A DNA stretch of 64,000 nucleotides from Cycas panzhihuaensis (Eukaryota > Cycadophyta), in assembly GCA_023213395.1 (NCBI GenBank), contig CM041465.1, forward strand, positions 203,863,741-203,927,740, given 5' to 3'. The first letter of the stretch is position 1, and each line of letters opens with the position of its first letter. Shown piece by piece: positions 45,200-55,865 of the stretch. Position numbers and translations under genes: made by a program. The notes beneath the pieces were generated by a model that saw nothing but the letters and a program-made list of their open reading frames with translations, made no database searches and was not told the origin of the DNA.

Positions 45200-46600
45200 T
45201 GCCACAGTGAACGTTAATCTCTGCTAGTGCCTGGTAATTTGAGATAGGAATCAGCCTTCTACACAGGTATTCATGTATACTTCTCAAGTAGCTGCACAGG
45301 ACCTTACCCACCACAGGTATTCTGAGTACGCCAAACTTCACAGTTTCAAAAAGAAACTGCCAGCATCCACGGAGGCCGATGCTTGTAGAGTCACCCTCAT
45401 GTTCTTCACATTAACAGACCAACTTCAATTTCACCAGTCATCCACAGCTCTGTTGGAGTCCACGAATGCCACCGATAAAATCACACTCTGCTCGAGCATC
45501 TTTTGTGAATGTTAACCATGAAGAAGATGAAACAGAGGATGATTTGGGGCAGCTTAACTTCAAGAGTTAGTGCCCACTCTTAAGATTAAGCAGATGTTAG
45601 TGTAAGGAACCAACCTGCTACTCGACCCCTTTTGCTACCTTGACCTCTAGGCCTTAGGAAGGTCAATACTCCAGCTGCTGAGACTCTTTCTCAACAGGCT
45701 ACTCCAAGCCCATTTTATTCACAATTGAGTGTCCAGGGGTTCATGACAACACAACCAGCATATTCTTCTCTACCCCATTTGCAACAACATCCTTATATGT
45801 ATTCAAATGGAAGTAACTCAAACTCAGTGATGTCTTTAACCCAACAGAGTAGAAATCAACAGTTGCAACCACAAGGACATGAATCACATGTTAACTAACA
45901 GTATAATCTCACAACAATGGGTTCTCTTAGACGGTCAACAATCACTCAACTTATGTATGCAGGAGAAAAAAACTGGAAGTCTTCCACCTACTCCTTGGGA
46001 TGTCCCAGTTCCACAGATTAGCGGGGATCTTTATTATATAGCAGCAATATCACACCAGGTCTTCCTTCGGCAAGGTATAGTCAATGACAGACATATTAGA
46101 TATGGTCTGGCCAGATGGAGAGTCCATGTTCAAACCCAGGTTTCAACACAAAAGGTCATTGGCAGTAATTGGCCCATGGCACAGAGGGCGCGTGTAGTCA
46201 TTGTGTTTCCACCACATCATGACAGAGAAATCCGTGAATGGACTACCATATTTTTACCGAGCACCCGCTACTATATACCCTGACACTGTATCGTTAACGT
46301 TCTTCCTTTCGTCAAGAATATTATGTGGCCTACTATGACTCAGGAGATGGGATCAACTTCAGCAACATTGTCCTTACCGGTTTCCTGGAAATTTGGTCAA
46401 TCTGTCCGAAACCAGCTAGCACTCAATTGGTTGTGTTTGTCAGGATTAGTGATAATGGAGGGGATAGCCTAGGGCATCACCACAGATACTTAGATGCATG
46501 ACAAACTAGGGTTTTGGCAGTGGATCCAAATGAACAACAACTTCTATAGCTGAATGATGGCTCCAAATACAACTTCGTACTCAGAACTAGTACAAACAAG
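45200..46600 (+). other. Antisense coding-like cargo in element F
   Basis: On the plus strand, opposite to F's transcription, are open stretches such as SQVAAQDLTHHRYSEYAKLH (45273-45515) and, from about 45670, a Gln/Ser/Tyr-rich run (AETLSQQATPSPFYSQLS, PHLQQHPYMYSNGSNSNS, QQSRNQQLQPQGHESH). Interruptions in the second run are TAA/TAG where neighbouring sequence suggests Gln. The composition resembles a host regulatory protein, but I cannot name it. Captured host cDNA or genomic sequence is the simplest explanation. Confidence 0.4.
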
Positions 46601-46689
46601 GGGAATCTGACTATTTAATTAAACCAAAGCATTGCGATATAGAACAATGTAGGTAAGGGAAGTCGGCAAAATGGATTTGTAACCTCGGG

Positions 46690-46860
46690 AAAAGGATTGG
46701 CTTTGAGGGCTGGGCCTAGGGGTCTGTGCCTCGAGCTCATGGGCTATCGGTGGTCTGCCCGAGCTGCTATCGTGGCGAGGGCGGGCCGGTGCGTGTCGAT
46801 CGGGTGACGGGCGCAGAACGTCCCTTTGTGGGGGCTTTCCCTAGGTGGCGAATAGTTGAC
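46690..46860 (-). other. GC- and CpG-rich leader segment of element F
   Basis: The 170 bases next to the primer site are much richer in G+C and CpG (GTGCGTGTCGATCGGGTGAC) than anything nearby, which is otherwise AT-rich and CpG-poor. Confidence 0.6.
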
Positions 46861-46863
46861 TTA

Positions 46864-46875
46864 GCTCTGATACCA
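46864..46875 (-). other. Primer-binding site of element F
   Basis: The minus strand reads TGGTATCAGAGC directly after the 5' LTR end (TTCTAACA), the initiator-Met tRNA type. Confidence 0.92.
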
Positions 46876-47259
46876 TGTTAGAATTTCAACATGGAGAACA
46901 TTCATCAACCACTAGAACAATATCAACAAACAGAGATCAACACAATATAATCAGAATGCATTAACATATCAAGAACACCAAAGACTCAATATGAGCCATG
47001 ATGATGTGTTGTGTCTATACACTACCTCAACCACCTTTATATACCAAAGAGGTGGGAGACTATACAACACAAGTAATGCATGTGGGACAAATACCTTTGT
47101 CCTGACCAATAGCATTACACCACTAACTTGACCAATAAGCTTCTATCTTTTTACATAGTATTATAATGACACTTTGACCCTAAGACTTAGGACTATGACT
47201 AATAATCCTAGGACCCACTTTTACTTAACCACATACACATTAAACATTATATTCTAACA
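46876..47259 (-). repeat. 5' LTR of element F (384 bp)
   Basis: Near-identical to 42999-43381, with about nine differences by eye. Flanked outside by the target duplication CACGT. Confidence 0.93.
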
Positions 47260-47280
47260 CACGTAGACTTCTTCTATTTC
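47260..47280 (-). pseudogene. 21-bp island of element E between insertions F and D
   Basis: The minus strand encodes EI-EEVYV, joining FLNGEI at 54712-54730 to KQPEGY at 42998. Both ends are target-site duplications: ATTTC for D and CACGT for F. Confidence 0.9.
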
Positions 47281-47826
47281 TATGAGAAAAGGCCAAAGGA
47301 TTAAAGTGCCTAAGACCTATAAAGCCAAGATCTTAAAGATAGTTCACCTCGAGTTCTAAATGACATAAGAGCAAAACTAAGATAAGCAAGATCAAGGAAG
47401 CAAGATAATACCAAGATGTGAGGAGGAGGAATTAGTCCTACTCCAAAGAATACCAATTGATTAGCAAAATGGCAGCATAACGTTACACTTCAACTCTACA
47501 TATGAGACATGAGGAGAGGTCTCAATCTATAGAGTAACTGAGGTTACCTAACATCGTTGGATGTTTGCCAAGTGGCAAACATCCAAGGTACATGCAATGC
47601 ATGGCTTGCATGTCATGCATAAGGGACATGTGTCCATTAGGCTCTCAAGTGGGCAAAAATGCATAAGGGTCCATTTGACCCTTTAGTTACAATGTTATGT
47701 CACTAGGATGAAAGTGGGTGTGCACTTTATCACTTAAGTGATTAGTCACCCCATAAAGTACAAAATAATGAATGAAAGAATAAAAGAATCAAGTACATAC
47801 TTAACATGTAAACATAAGGTTTAACA
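47281..47826 (-). repeat. 3' LTR of element D (546 bp)
   Basis: Minus-strand start TGTTAAACC at 47826, preceded by AAGGGGGGG. The outer end reads CATA where the 5' copy has CACA. The palindrome TTGGATGTTTGCCA lies at 47557-47586. Confidence 0.94.
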
Positions 47827-47849
47827 CCCCCCCTTACTGTTTACAATGT

Positions 47850-49689
47850 TAAGTCAGACGCCAAGTTCATGTCTGAATTTTACAAATTTTTCTCTACCAA
47901 GAGGCTTGGTAAAGATATCTACTGTTTGCTCCTTTGTAGGTCTGTACTGGAGGTTGATCTCACCATTCTGCACATGCTCTCTGATGAAGTGATGATGAAC
48001 CTCGATGTGTTTGGTCCGTGCATGAAAAACTGGATTCTTGGCTAACTTGAGCACACTCTGATTGTCACAATATATCCTGGTGGGGTGATTTTGCTCAAAT
48101 CCAAGCTCCCCAAGAATCCATCGTAGCCAGATAGCCTCACAAGCTGCGCTGATAGCAGCTTTGGATTCTACTTCAGTGGAGGACAAGGTAACATTGGGTT
48201 GCTTTTTGCAACTCCACGAAACAGCTCCTGAACCAAGGGTAAAGTAGTAACCCGAGGTGGATATACGGCTATCCTGACAACCAGCCCAATCAAAATCTGA
48301 GAACCCTTCCAAGATAAAGTCCTCATTATGTGCATACTGTAGGCCATGCTGCAATGTTCCTTTAATGTATTTGAGTATGTGTTTTGCTGCATCCTAATGT
48401 TTCTGATTGGGTTGAGACATGTATCTAGAACAAATCCCAACTGCAAATGAAATATCCGGTCGAGTGTTGATGAGATAAATGAGGCTACCAATCAACTGTC
48501 GGTAAAGAGTGGGATCTGCAGGTTTAGCTTCCTCATTAAGAGTAAGCTTTGTTCCATTCTCCATAGGTGTTGGTGTTCGCTTGCAGTCATGTATCCTAAA
48601 CCGCTACAAAATGTCCCAAGAATATTTTGCTTGGGATATGAAGATAGATCCAGGCTGTTGCCACACCTCAAAGCCTAGAAAATAATGTAGTAGTCTGAGA
48701 TCTGTCATCTCAAAAGTTCTCTTCAAATCATCTTGGAGAATGTGTATCATCTTAGTGTTATTACTAGTGATCACTAAGTCATCAACATACAAGACAATAA
48801 AAATAGCATGGTCTTTCTCAACTTTGATGTACAAGTTGGGGTCTAATGAGGATCGATGAAAACCATGTCTAAAAAAATAATCATCGATTTTGGAGTACCA
48901 TGCCCGAGGAGCTTGTTTCAAGCTATACAAAGCCTTTTTCAGACGATAAACCAAGTGCTCCTTTCCTTGTACTTTGTAACCAGGAGGTTGTTACAAATAT
49001 ACCTCCTCTTGAAGATCGCCATTGAGAAAGGCGCTCTTCACGTCCATCTGAAATGCTAGCCATTTACATTGAGCAGCTAAGGCCAAGATGAGTCTGATGG
49101 TGTTCATATTAGCAACAGGTGCAAAAGTCTCCTCATAGTCAATGCCTTCTTTTTGTTTGAACCCTTTTGCAACAAGTCACGCCTTATGGCGCTTGAGTGT
49201 ACCATCAGAATGAAATTTGGTCTTGTAGACCCATTTGCAACTGATTGCCTATTTATGCTTAGGCAATTCTACCAAATCCCATGTTCCATTGATTTCTTCA
49301 TCCATAGCAGTTTTCCAATTATCATTTTGAGATGTCTCCTCAAAGGTGGAGGGCTCATCAACACAAAGTACATTAGCCATGAGTGCATAATTGGTTTGCT
49401 GCCTATATTTTGATAGACGCTTTCCTTCAATAATCTGGTCGTCTTGAATAGTTGAAGTAAACCATTTTGGCAATTTTTTAACTAAAGTAACTTGAACCTC
49501 AATGTCTTCTGGTCTAAGTGATGGATCAAAAGACGATGTGCTAGGATCAAGTGGAGTAGTATTTGCTGATGTAGATGGTTCAGCTAGTGCAGATGGTGTA
49601 CAGGATGTGGAAAATTGAGAGGGAATGAAGTACTCAACAATCTTTTTACCTTTATCAAGAGGAGGTTGGAAGGATGTAATTTCCAACTC
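47850..49689 (-). pseudogene. Broken reverse transcriptase-RNase H of element D
   Basis: Minus strand: linker [88 protein letters not shown], catalytic LYVDDLVIT near 48775 and MTDLRLLHYFLGFEVWQQ. RNase H: LIGSLIYLINTRPDISF, GFSDFDWAGCQDSRISTSG, CKKQPNVTLSSTEVESKA, FHARTKHIEVHHHFIREH and ending KPLGREKFVKF. TAG or TAA interrupts at about 49253, 49190, 48994, 48604 and 48395. A nine-base gap removes HSIEK-type residues before NGTWD. Confidence 0.9.
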
Positions 49690-50950
49690 CTTAGGCTTTT
49701 CTCTCTTGAGAGATGCGTTTTCTTTCCAATAGGATCATACAACTTGTAAGCTTTACTATGAATGGCATAGCCTACAAAGATGCATTTTAGACTATGTTTA
49801 TCTAACTTAGATCTTTGTTGATCTGGGATGTGCATATATGCAGTACACCCAAATGTCCTTAAGTGATTAACGGTTGGCTTTTTACCAAACCAAGCTTCTT
49901 CTGGTGTGATGTCAGCGACTGCTAAAGTAGGACTCCGATTTGCCACATAAGCAACTATGTGAAATGCTTTTGCCCAATATGCTTGTGTGAGTCCTTTTGC
50001 ATGCATCATGCCTTTGGCTTTGTTTGTCAAAGTCCTATTTATACGTTCAGAAATTCCATTTTGTTGAGGAGGATGAAGAGTAGTGAGTTGTCTCTGAATG
50101 CCATTATCCTTGCAGAATTGAGTGAATTCGTTTGAAATGAATTCACCTCCATTATCTGACCTTAGTATTTTGATTGTATAGCCAGATTCATTCTCTACTT
50201 CAAGCTTGAATTCATTGAACTTCTGGAATGCTTCAGACTTCTGTTTGAGGAAGTGAACCCAAATTTTGTGAGAGAAGTCATATATGAAGGAGATATAATA
50301 TAATGCACCTCCAAAAGATGTTGTGGACATAGGTCCACATAAATCAGAATGTATCAGCAGCAAAGGATATGATGCACGGCATGCTTTGCCTTTAGGAAAA
50401 GGCTATCTATGTTGTGTCCCCATTACACAAGCTTCACAAAGGCATTTAGAACCATATAGTTTAGGAAGTCCATGCACCATGTTCTTGTTTACCATCAATT
50501 TGAGATTGTCTAAACTCAAGTGGCCTAGACGATGATGCCAAAGCTACATCTTTGTTGATGATGGCGTAATAGAGTAAGCAGAATCAGAAGTTATATTATT
50601 TGCATCCAACTTATAAAGACCATGATCTTCATGACCAATGGCTACAATCTGATCATGCTTGTCACTGATAACACATTTCCCATTTTTAAACAAGATGCTC
50701 ATATGTTGCTTGTCCAATTGGCTAACAAATAGCAAGTTCTTCTCCATGGAAGGAATGTAATAAGCATCACCATTGGGAAATGTTAAAGAAGGATTTGAAG
50801 AAGAATGAAATGAGGCAACTTTGCCTATACCAGAGATTTCCACTGATTTATTGTTGCCAAAAGTTATTGATTTACCATTTCCTTCTTTGACGTCTTGAAG
50901 AAGTTCTTCACTTCCAGTCATGTGTCGTGATGCCCTCGAATCGATGATCC
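49690..50950 (-). pseudogene. Broken protease-integrase of element D
   Basis: The protease active site reads IIDSRASRHMTG, so the invariant Gly of DSGA is Arg and activity should be lost. Open protease-domain sequence runs 50921-50544 (SVEISGIGKVASFHS), then TAG before LWHHRLGHLSLDNLK. Integrase is open at 50363-49690: HSDLCGPM, FIYDFSHKIWVHF, RSDNGGEF, QQNGISERINR and EEAWFGKKPTVNHLRTFGCT. All three catalytic acids of the integrase are retained. A frameshift follows LSRE. Confidence 0.9.
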
Positions 50951-50999
50951 AAGTTTGAACAACATCTGAAGTGTGATAAATACAAAGTAGCTTATCCTC

Positions 51000-51989
51000 A
51001 TCTGCAAACTGATTTGTGTGGCATTGATTGCCACCTCTAAAACCCCCCCTTCTTCTTTGACCTCCTCGATATGCACCTCGATTTGGTCGAGGGGGATATT
51101 GTTGTTGTTGCTGAAACCGCTACTGCTGCTGGAACTGTTGACGAAGTTGTTGTTGTCTCGGATGTGGCTATTGCTGTTGTGTACGTTGAAGATCGGCTTT
51201 CTTCTTTCGAGAATTAGGAGCAATGTGGCCAACTTTGCCATAATAATGACAGATAAAATTGGCTTTTGAAGTGCCAATGTTTATATTCCCAAATTGTTTT
51301 GTAAGTGAAGGTTTGGGAGTTTGTTTGGCCTTCAAGTTGGCCGTGAAAACTCCTGAAGTAGATGCACCATTATCATTTTCTTTATCAAATATTTGCTCCT
51401 CTTGAAGTAACAAATTCTCTAGTTGATTGAAGGTCATTGTAGAAAGAGAGCCATCTCGAGTGATAGCTGAAATAAAGCCATTGAAACTTTTAGGCAAAGC
51501 TCAAATGGTGGTGGTGACAAGTTCATCCCTTGAGGCAGGTTTGCCTAAAGTATTCAATTCATTACAAATTTATTCAATGGAAGCAAGAAATGCCGACATA
51601 GGCTTTACATACTTTATTGAATAAAGCTTTGCTTTGACAAACAAAATACGAGCTTCATCTCGCCTTTCATACAAGGAGGACAAAATGTCCCAAGCTTCCT
51701 TAGAAGTTTCAACATTTGCAATATTTTGATCAACATTTACATCAATAACCATATGCAAAAATGCCAAGGCTATTTCATCCTTGGCTTCCCAAGAAGCAAC
51801 ATAATCAATATTAAGATCAACAACCACACCATCAACTTCCATAGGTTCAGGTACATGATATCTGCCAGAAACATAGCCCCAAAGTTCATTCATCTTTAAG
51901 AGGTTTGGTGTTTGCCTCTTCCAATCTTGATAATTCTCTTGTCCTGTCAACTTGATTGTGCATGCATTAAGCATATTTAAAGCAGCCAT
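51000..51989 (-). pseudogene. Broken gag of element D
   Basis: Starts MAALNMLNACTIKLTGQE at 51989, with WKRQTPNLLKMNELWGYVSG, DEIALAFLHMVIDVNVDQN and LSSLYERRDEARILF, open for 139 codons to a TAA. It resumes LPKSFNGFISAITRDGSLS. The zinc knuckle is mutated at two of four ligands (CHYYGKVGHIAPNS). A Gln-rich and Arg/Gly-rich tail reads to about 51000 in mixed frames. Confidence 0.9.
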
Positions 51990-54164
51990 GTTTAAGTTGT
52001 AGAAAGCTTGAAGCTAGCAGATGACTTGGAAACTCAATACTTTCGTCGCTTAAGTTCCACCCTCTAACAAAACCAATAGTCTTGATCTTACTAGAAGATC
52101 CAACAACTGAATGGAGTGATGAGGGTTGGAGGACTAGGCAAAAGAGTTGGTCCAACCCCGATCTATAAAGGAGATCCAACAGTTGACCAAGTCAAATCTA
52201 AGACAAGGTAGTTAGAGTTGATCTGCATGGACGTACCATGTTTTCCTTGGGATTCACAACCCCAATAACACCCTTTTCGAGCCTCCTTTCCCTCAAGCAA
52301 CCTTAATTGTCGTGCACTGCCCGTACGGTCGGTTGGTCCCCTAGGGAATGCACCAAGCTTAATGTTATTTTAGAGGCAAGGTTTGAACATTTTTCAGGCC
52401 TCTCCTACTTGATTTTAAAGTTCACTTTTAGAAGGTTTAAGTGGACTTTTGAATAAGTTTTACTTGGATGATATAGATGCTTGATTTTACAATGATAAAA
52501 GAGCTTTAAGGTGAAGTAATTAAGTACATCACAATGATCACTTGAGTGATTTACAAGAGCACTTTTAATGTGAAAAAGAGTGTTATCCAATTCAAGTAAA
52601 GTAAAGTGCTTAAGTGAAAATATTGGCACTTTAAAGAAGATGCTAAGTGCTTCAAAGCATAAATTCTTTGTGTAAATAATGCAAGTGGGTTCCTTTTAAT
52701 GATTGAAGAGAAGAGGGAAGAGTCACTTGCAAGTTGAAGACGCCAAGCACCACGTGTTGGGACTTTGAAATAGTCCCAACAATCAACAAAATAAACTGAT
52801 TTTATTAAGTAAAAATAATTTTGAGCTCCTCTTTTTGTGACTAAGGGCAATAGGTCACCATGCAAGGTGCCTTAAAAAAAAGTGTTAAGTTAGTGATAAA
52901 AATCATTTTAACAAAGTGTTAACACTTAAAATCATTTTATCAAGGCCTTTTAACACTTATGCAACATGAATCAAGTGTTAAATGAGGCAAAAATGCCAAA
53001 ACAGTAAAGGCTGAAATTTCACCTTTTTTACAACTTTGAATAGTAAGAACACCATGTAGAGAGCCTTGAATGAGGACTTAAGCCAGCGATTTTAATCTCC
53101 AAAGATAAAAGACTGGCTGAGCTATAGTGATTTAATAAAATCACTAATTACAACAAAGATTTTAATCTTCAAAAATTGAAAAAAACTTGATTTTTCCTTT
53201 AAAAATATTAAGCCAAAAGTCAAAAATGACAAAGAGAAGGCTTAAAAGAGAAGGAAAAATATTAATTTTCAAAGTGCAGATCACTTGGAAGGCTGAATTC
53301 AGTCTCTAAATCACAACATTAAGACTGATGAAGTCACTTGATTGAAAATCACTTAAGAAATATTGATTTAACCTTAAAAAAAAAGATTTTTAGTGTTTAA
53401 AAACTGAGTTTAAGTGAGAAACTTCGGAATAAAGGTTTATTAGGTTAGGAATATAACTAATAACATAACCCAAAGTTTAAAGTTATGAAAATTTTTAAGA
53501 GACTTTTGAAAAATTCAATGACGTAAAGACGAACGGCGGCGACTCCCATGGAGACACAATCGAATAGACCTCTGTGGAGGATGAACGGATCAAACTGAAA
53601 TCTTGCATGCAGGGTCGCCCACCTTTGAAGAAGATTCAGCTCAAATTTCAACTCAAACGGAGATTCCAATAAGGAGAACGAAGGATATGAGGCCAAAACT
53701 AGGTGCACATATGGAAGGTGACAGTACAGTAAGTACGGCAAATTTCAGACTTTTTTTTTTCTTTGTAAAACGTCTGTGGGACCCACAAAGAGGTGTGCAG
53801 CCTTTTCCTGATGAGCAGGAGACTCCAACAAGCATGCATGAGCAAATTGAGCTCTCCTTGTGAGGTTTGAGGGCTGAAAACTGCCCAGAATCACTTCGCA
53901 ACCAACAGAGAGTCAATAGCTCATGATAATCTTAGTCAGTGAGTTTTAGAATTCTTCAAAATACTCCTGCACCTTGATTTGTGAGAAGAAACAACAAAAA
54001 AATTCAGTTTTTAGTGCAAAAACACATTAAAACGTGAGTAAAACTAGCTTGAAACCTCTTAAAAATGTCTCAGATCAGAGTGCGATCATTTCCAGCTTTC
54101 AGAATACTTCATAACAGCCTTGATCTGCAAAGTCTCCCTCTACAGAGGGAACTACTCTCCTCTT
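51990..54164 (-). other. Leader of element D
   Basis: About 2.2 kb between primer site and gag, as in B. Homology to the leaders of B and C is clear in 51990-52560. Short frames on either strand show no conserved motif. Confidence 0.8.
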
Positions 54165-54176
54165 GCTCTGATACCA
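54165..54176 (-). other. Primer-binding site of element D
   Basis: The minus strand reads TGGTATCAGAGC two bases after the LTR end, followed by AAGAGGAG. Confidence 0.92.
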
Positions 54177-54178
54177 AA

Positions 54179-54711
54179 TGTGAGAAAAGGCCAAAGAATT
54201 AAAGTGCCTAAGACTTATAAAGCCAAGATCTTGAAGATAGTCCACCTCTAGTTCTAAATGACATAAGAGCAAAAACTAAGATAAGCAAGATAATACCAAG
54301 ATGTGAGGAGGAGGAATTAGTCCTATTCCAAAGAATACCAACTAATTAGCAAAATGGCAGCATAACATTACACTTCAACTCTACATATGAGACATGAGGA
54401 GAGGTCTCAATATATAGAGTAACTGAGGTTACCTAACACCGTTGGATGTTTGCCAAGTGGCAAACATCCAAGGTACATGCAATGCATGGCTTGTATGTCA
54501 TGCAGGAGGGACATGGGTCCATTAGGCTCTCTAGTGAGAAAAAATGCATGAGGGTCCATTTGACCCTTTAGTTACAATGTTATGTCACTAGGATAAAAGT
54601 GGGTGTGCACTTCATCACTTAAGTGATTAGTCACCCCATAAAGTACAAAATAATGAATGAAAGAATAAAAAAATAAAGTACATACTAAACATGTAAACAT
54701 AAGGTTTAACA
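54179..54711 (-). repeat. 5' LTR of element D (533 bp)
   Basis: Minus-strand start TGTTAAACC at 54711 and end TTTTCTCACA at 54179. It lacks 14 bases (near 54285) present in the 3' copy. The palindrome lies at 54442-54471. Confidence 0.94.
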
Positions 54712-55375
54712 ATTTCACCATTCAGAAAGGCACTTTTGACATCTAGTTGGTATATTTTCCAATTCTTCTATACTGCCAATGCTAATACTGCTCTTACTGT
54801 GTTTAATTTGGCTACAGGTGAAAACGTTTCTTCATAGTCTAACCCATTTGTTTAAGTGTAGCCCTTTGCAACAAGCCTTGCTTTGTATTTTTCAATGTTT
54901 CCATTGGCTCCCTCCTTTATCTTGTAGATCCATTTGTAGTTGACTACTAGTTTATTAGGCGGCAGGTCAACCAATTCCCAAGTGTGATTTTTGATGATGG
55001 ATTCCATCTCAGTGTCTATGGCTGCTCTCCATTCATTTTGCTCCTTTGCCTCTGCAAATGATTGAGGTTCTAAGTTACAGAACAATGCTCTGTGTCTCTG
55101 GCTTCTTGTCCTATGAGGAAGTATATCTTCTTTTCCTTCCTCAATAGTTTTGATGTACCATCTGGGTAGCTTTTTCTCCTTCTTTGGTTCTTCTTTAGTT
55201 CTTGATTCTTCCTCTTCTGATAGGGAGGCTTCATGTGGAGATGATTCTTCCTTTTCTGGTGAAGTTTGTGGTGTGACTGAACCTTCTGAAATGTCTTCTG
55301 ATGTAAGACCAGATGCTTCCTCAATAGGAATTTCTTGAGAAATAACTTGAGGTGTATCATCAATTAACCTGATTT
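54712..55375 (-). pseudogene. Copia element E, 5' part: linker and RT N-terminus
   Basis: Minus strand: FKIRLIDDTPQVISQEIPIE, an acidic Ser/Glu/Lys linker, KKLPRWYIKTIEEGKED, FAEAKEQNEWRAAIDTEMES, HTWELVDLPPNKLVVNYKW, YKARLVAKGYT, a TAA-type break, GLDYEETFSPVAKLNTVRAV and [16 protein letters not shown]. This continues across the 21-bp island into 42998. Upstream integrase and gag are missing because an unrelated plus-strand LTR abuts it near 55375. Confidence 0.87.
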
Positions 55376-55851
55376 TGAAGCGACCCTTGAGAGTCTAGCT
55401 GACCTCTATGCACTTGCTATGGCCGACTTCCAATGGTTATTTTGGGCACATCTCTCCCTGTCCTGGCCAACTTCACTATGTCCTAGTTTGAGCGCCTATA
55501 AATAGGGACTTTTGAGGTCATTCTCCATTATCAATTTGTGAAGTCTTTCTTCTCATTTTCGGCCTTAAGGCAGCTGCATATTTTCGGCCTTCAGGCTACA
55601 TTTTTTAGGAGGATCCCCGCCTCGAAGGGCTTGGTGAATTATTACAGGTTACGTTGGAACTTATTGAACTTCTATTTGTATTTCTGTATTGAGTTGACAT
55701 CATATTCAGCACTTGTAATTGATTTATATTTGGAGATATACATCTATTTTATACTTCTTATATACGAAATTGTCAATTTGTGTTCTATTATCTGTGGAAT
55801 TTTGCACTATTCTGTCCTACTTCTGTCCTTTAGGGTGAAAGGACCGTTACA
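55376..55851 (+). repeat. LTR of a separate (probably gypsy) element, G
   Basis: The candidate LTR runs from TGAAGCGACCC to ACCGTTACA, with a clear TATA box and a primer-binding site two bases beyond its end. The word GTTACAAGTGGTATCAGAGC at the border is common in plant gypsy elements. It does not match the 3' LTR of H at 61739, so G and H are either different elements or a recombinant. The start is inferred from the TG and from loss of E coding. Confidence 0.6.
55497..55504 (+). promoter_or_regulatory. TATA box in LTR G
   Basis: TATAAATA in the context GCGCCTATAAATAGGG is a textbook plant TATA box at a position suitable for U3 of this LTR. Confidence 0.7.
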
Positions 55852-55853
55852 AG

Positions 55854-55865
55854 TGGTATCAGAGC
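55854..55865 (+). other. Primer-binding site of element G
   Basis: TGGTATCAGAGC, initiator-Met tRNA type, two bases after the LTR end. Confidence 0.85.

Larger units (their letters stand above)
42999..47259 (-). mobile_element. Complete non-autonomous LTR element F (4261 bp)
   Basis: Two LTRs of 383-384 bp, about 97-98% identical by eye, bound 3.5 kb. The perfect target-site duplication CACGT lies at 42994-42998 and 47260-47264. The primer site (46864-46875) and polypurine tract (43382-43391) place it on the minus strand. Inside I find a short gag-like N-terminus, a 321-codon frame and plus-strand coding-like sequence, but no protease, integrase or RT. It must have been mobilised by enzymes supplied in trans. 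Confidence 0.9.
47281..54711 (-). mobile_element. Complete Ty1/copia element D (7431 bp)
   Basis: Both LTRs are present, with target duplication ATTTC at 47276-47280 and 54712-54716, primer site at 54165-54176, and gag-protease-integrase-RT-RNase H in order on the minus strand. It is the only structurally complete autonomous-type copy of the B/C/D family here. Its LTRs differ by about 25 substitutions and a 14-bp deletion by eye (about 95% identity). Coding is damaged, so it is presumably inactive. Confidence 0.95.

Noticed and set aside
53457-53916. Several 80-95-codon frames on both strands in the leader of D
   Set aside because: No shared motif and located in retroelement leader; not supported as genes.
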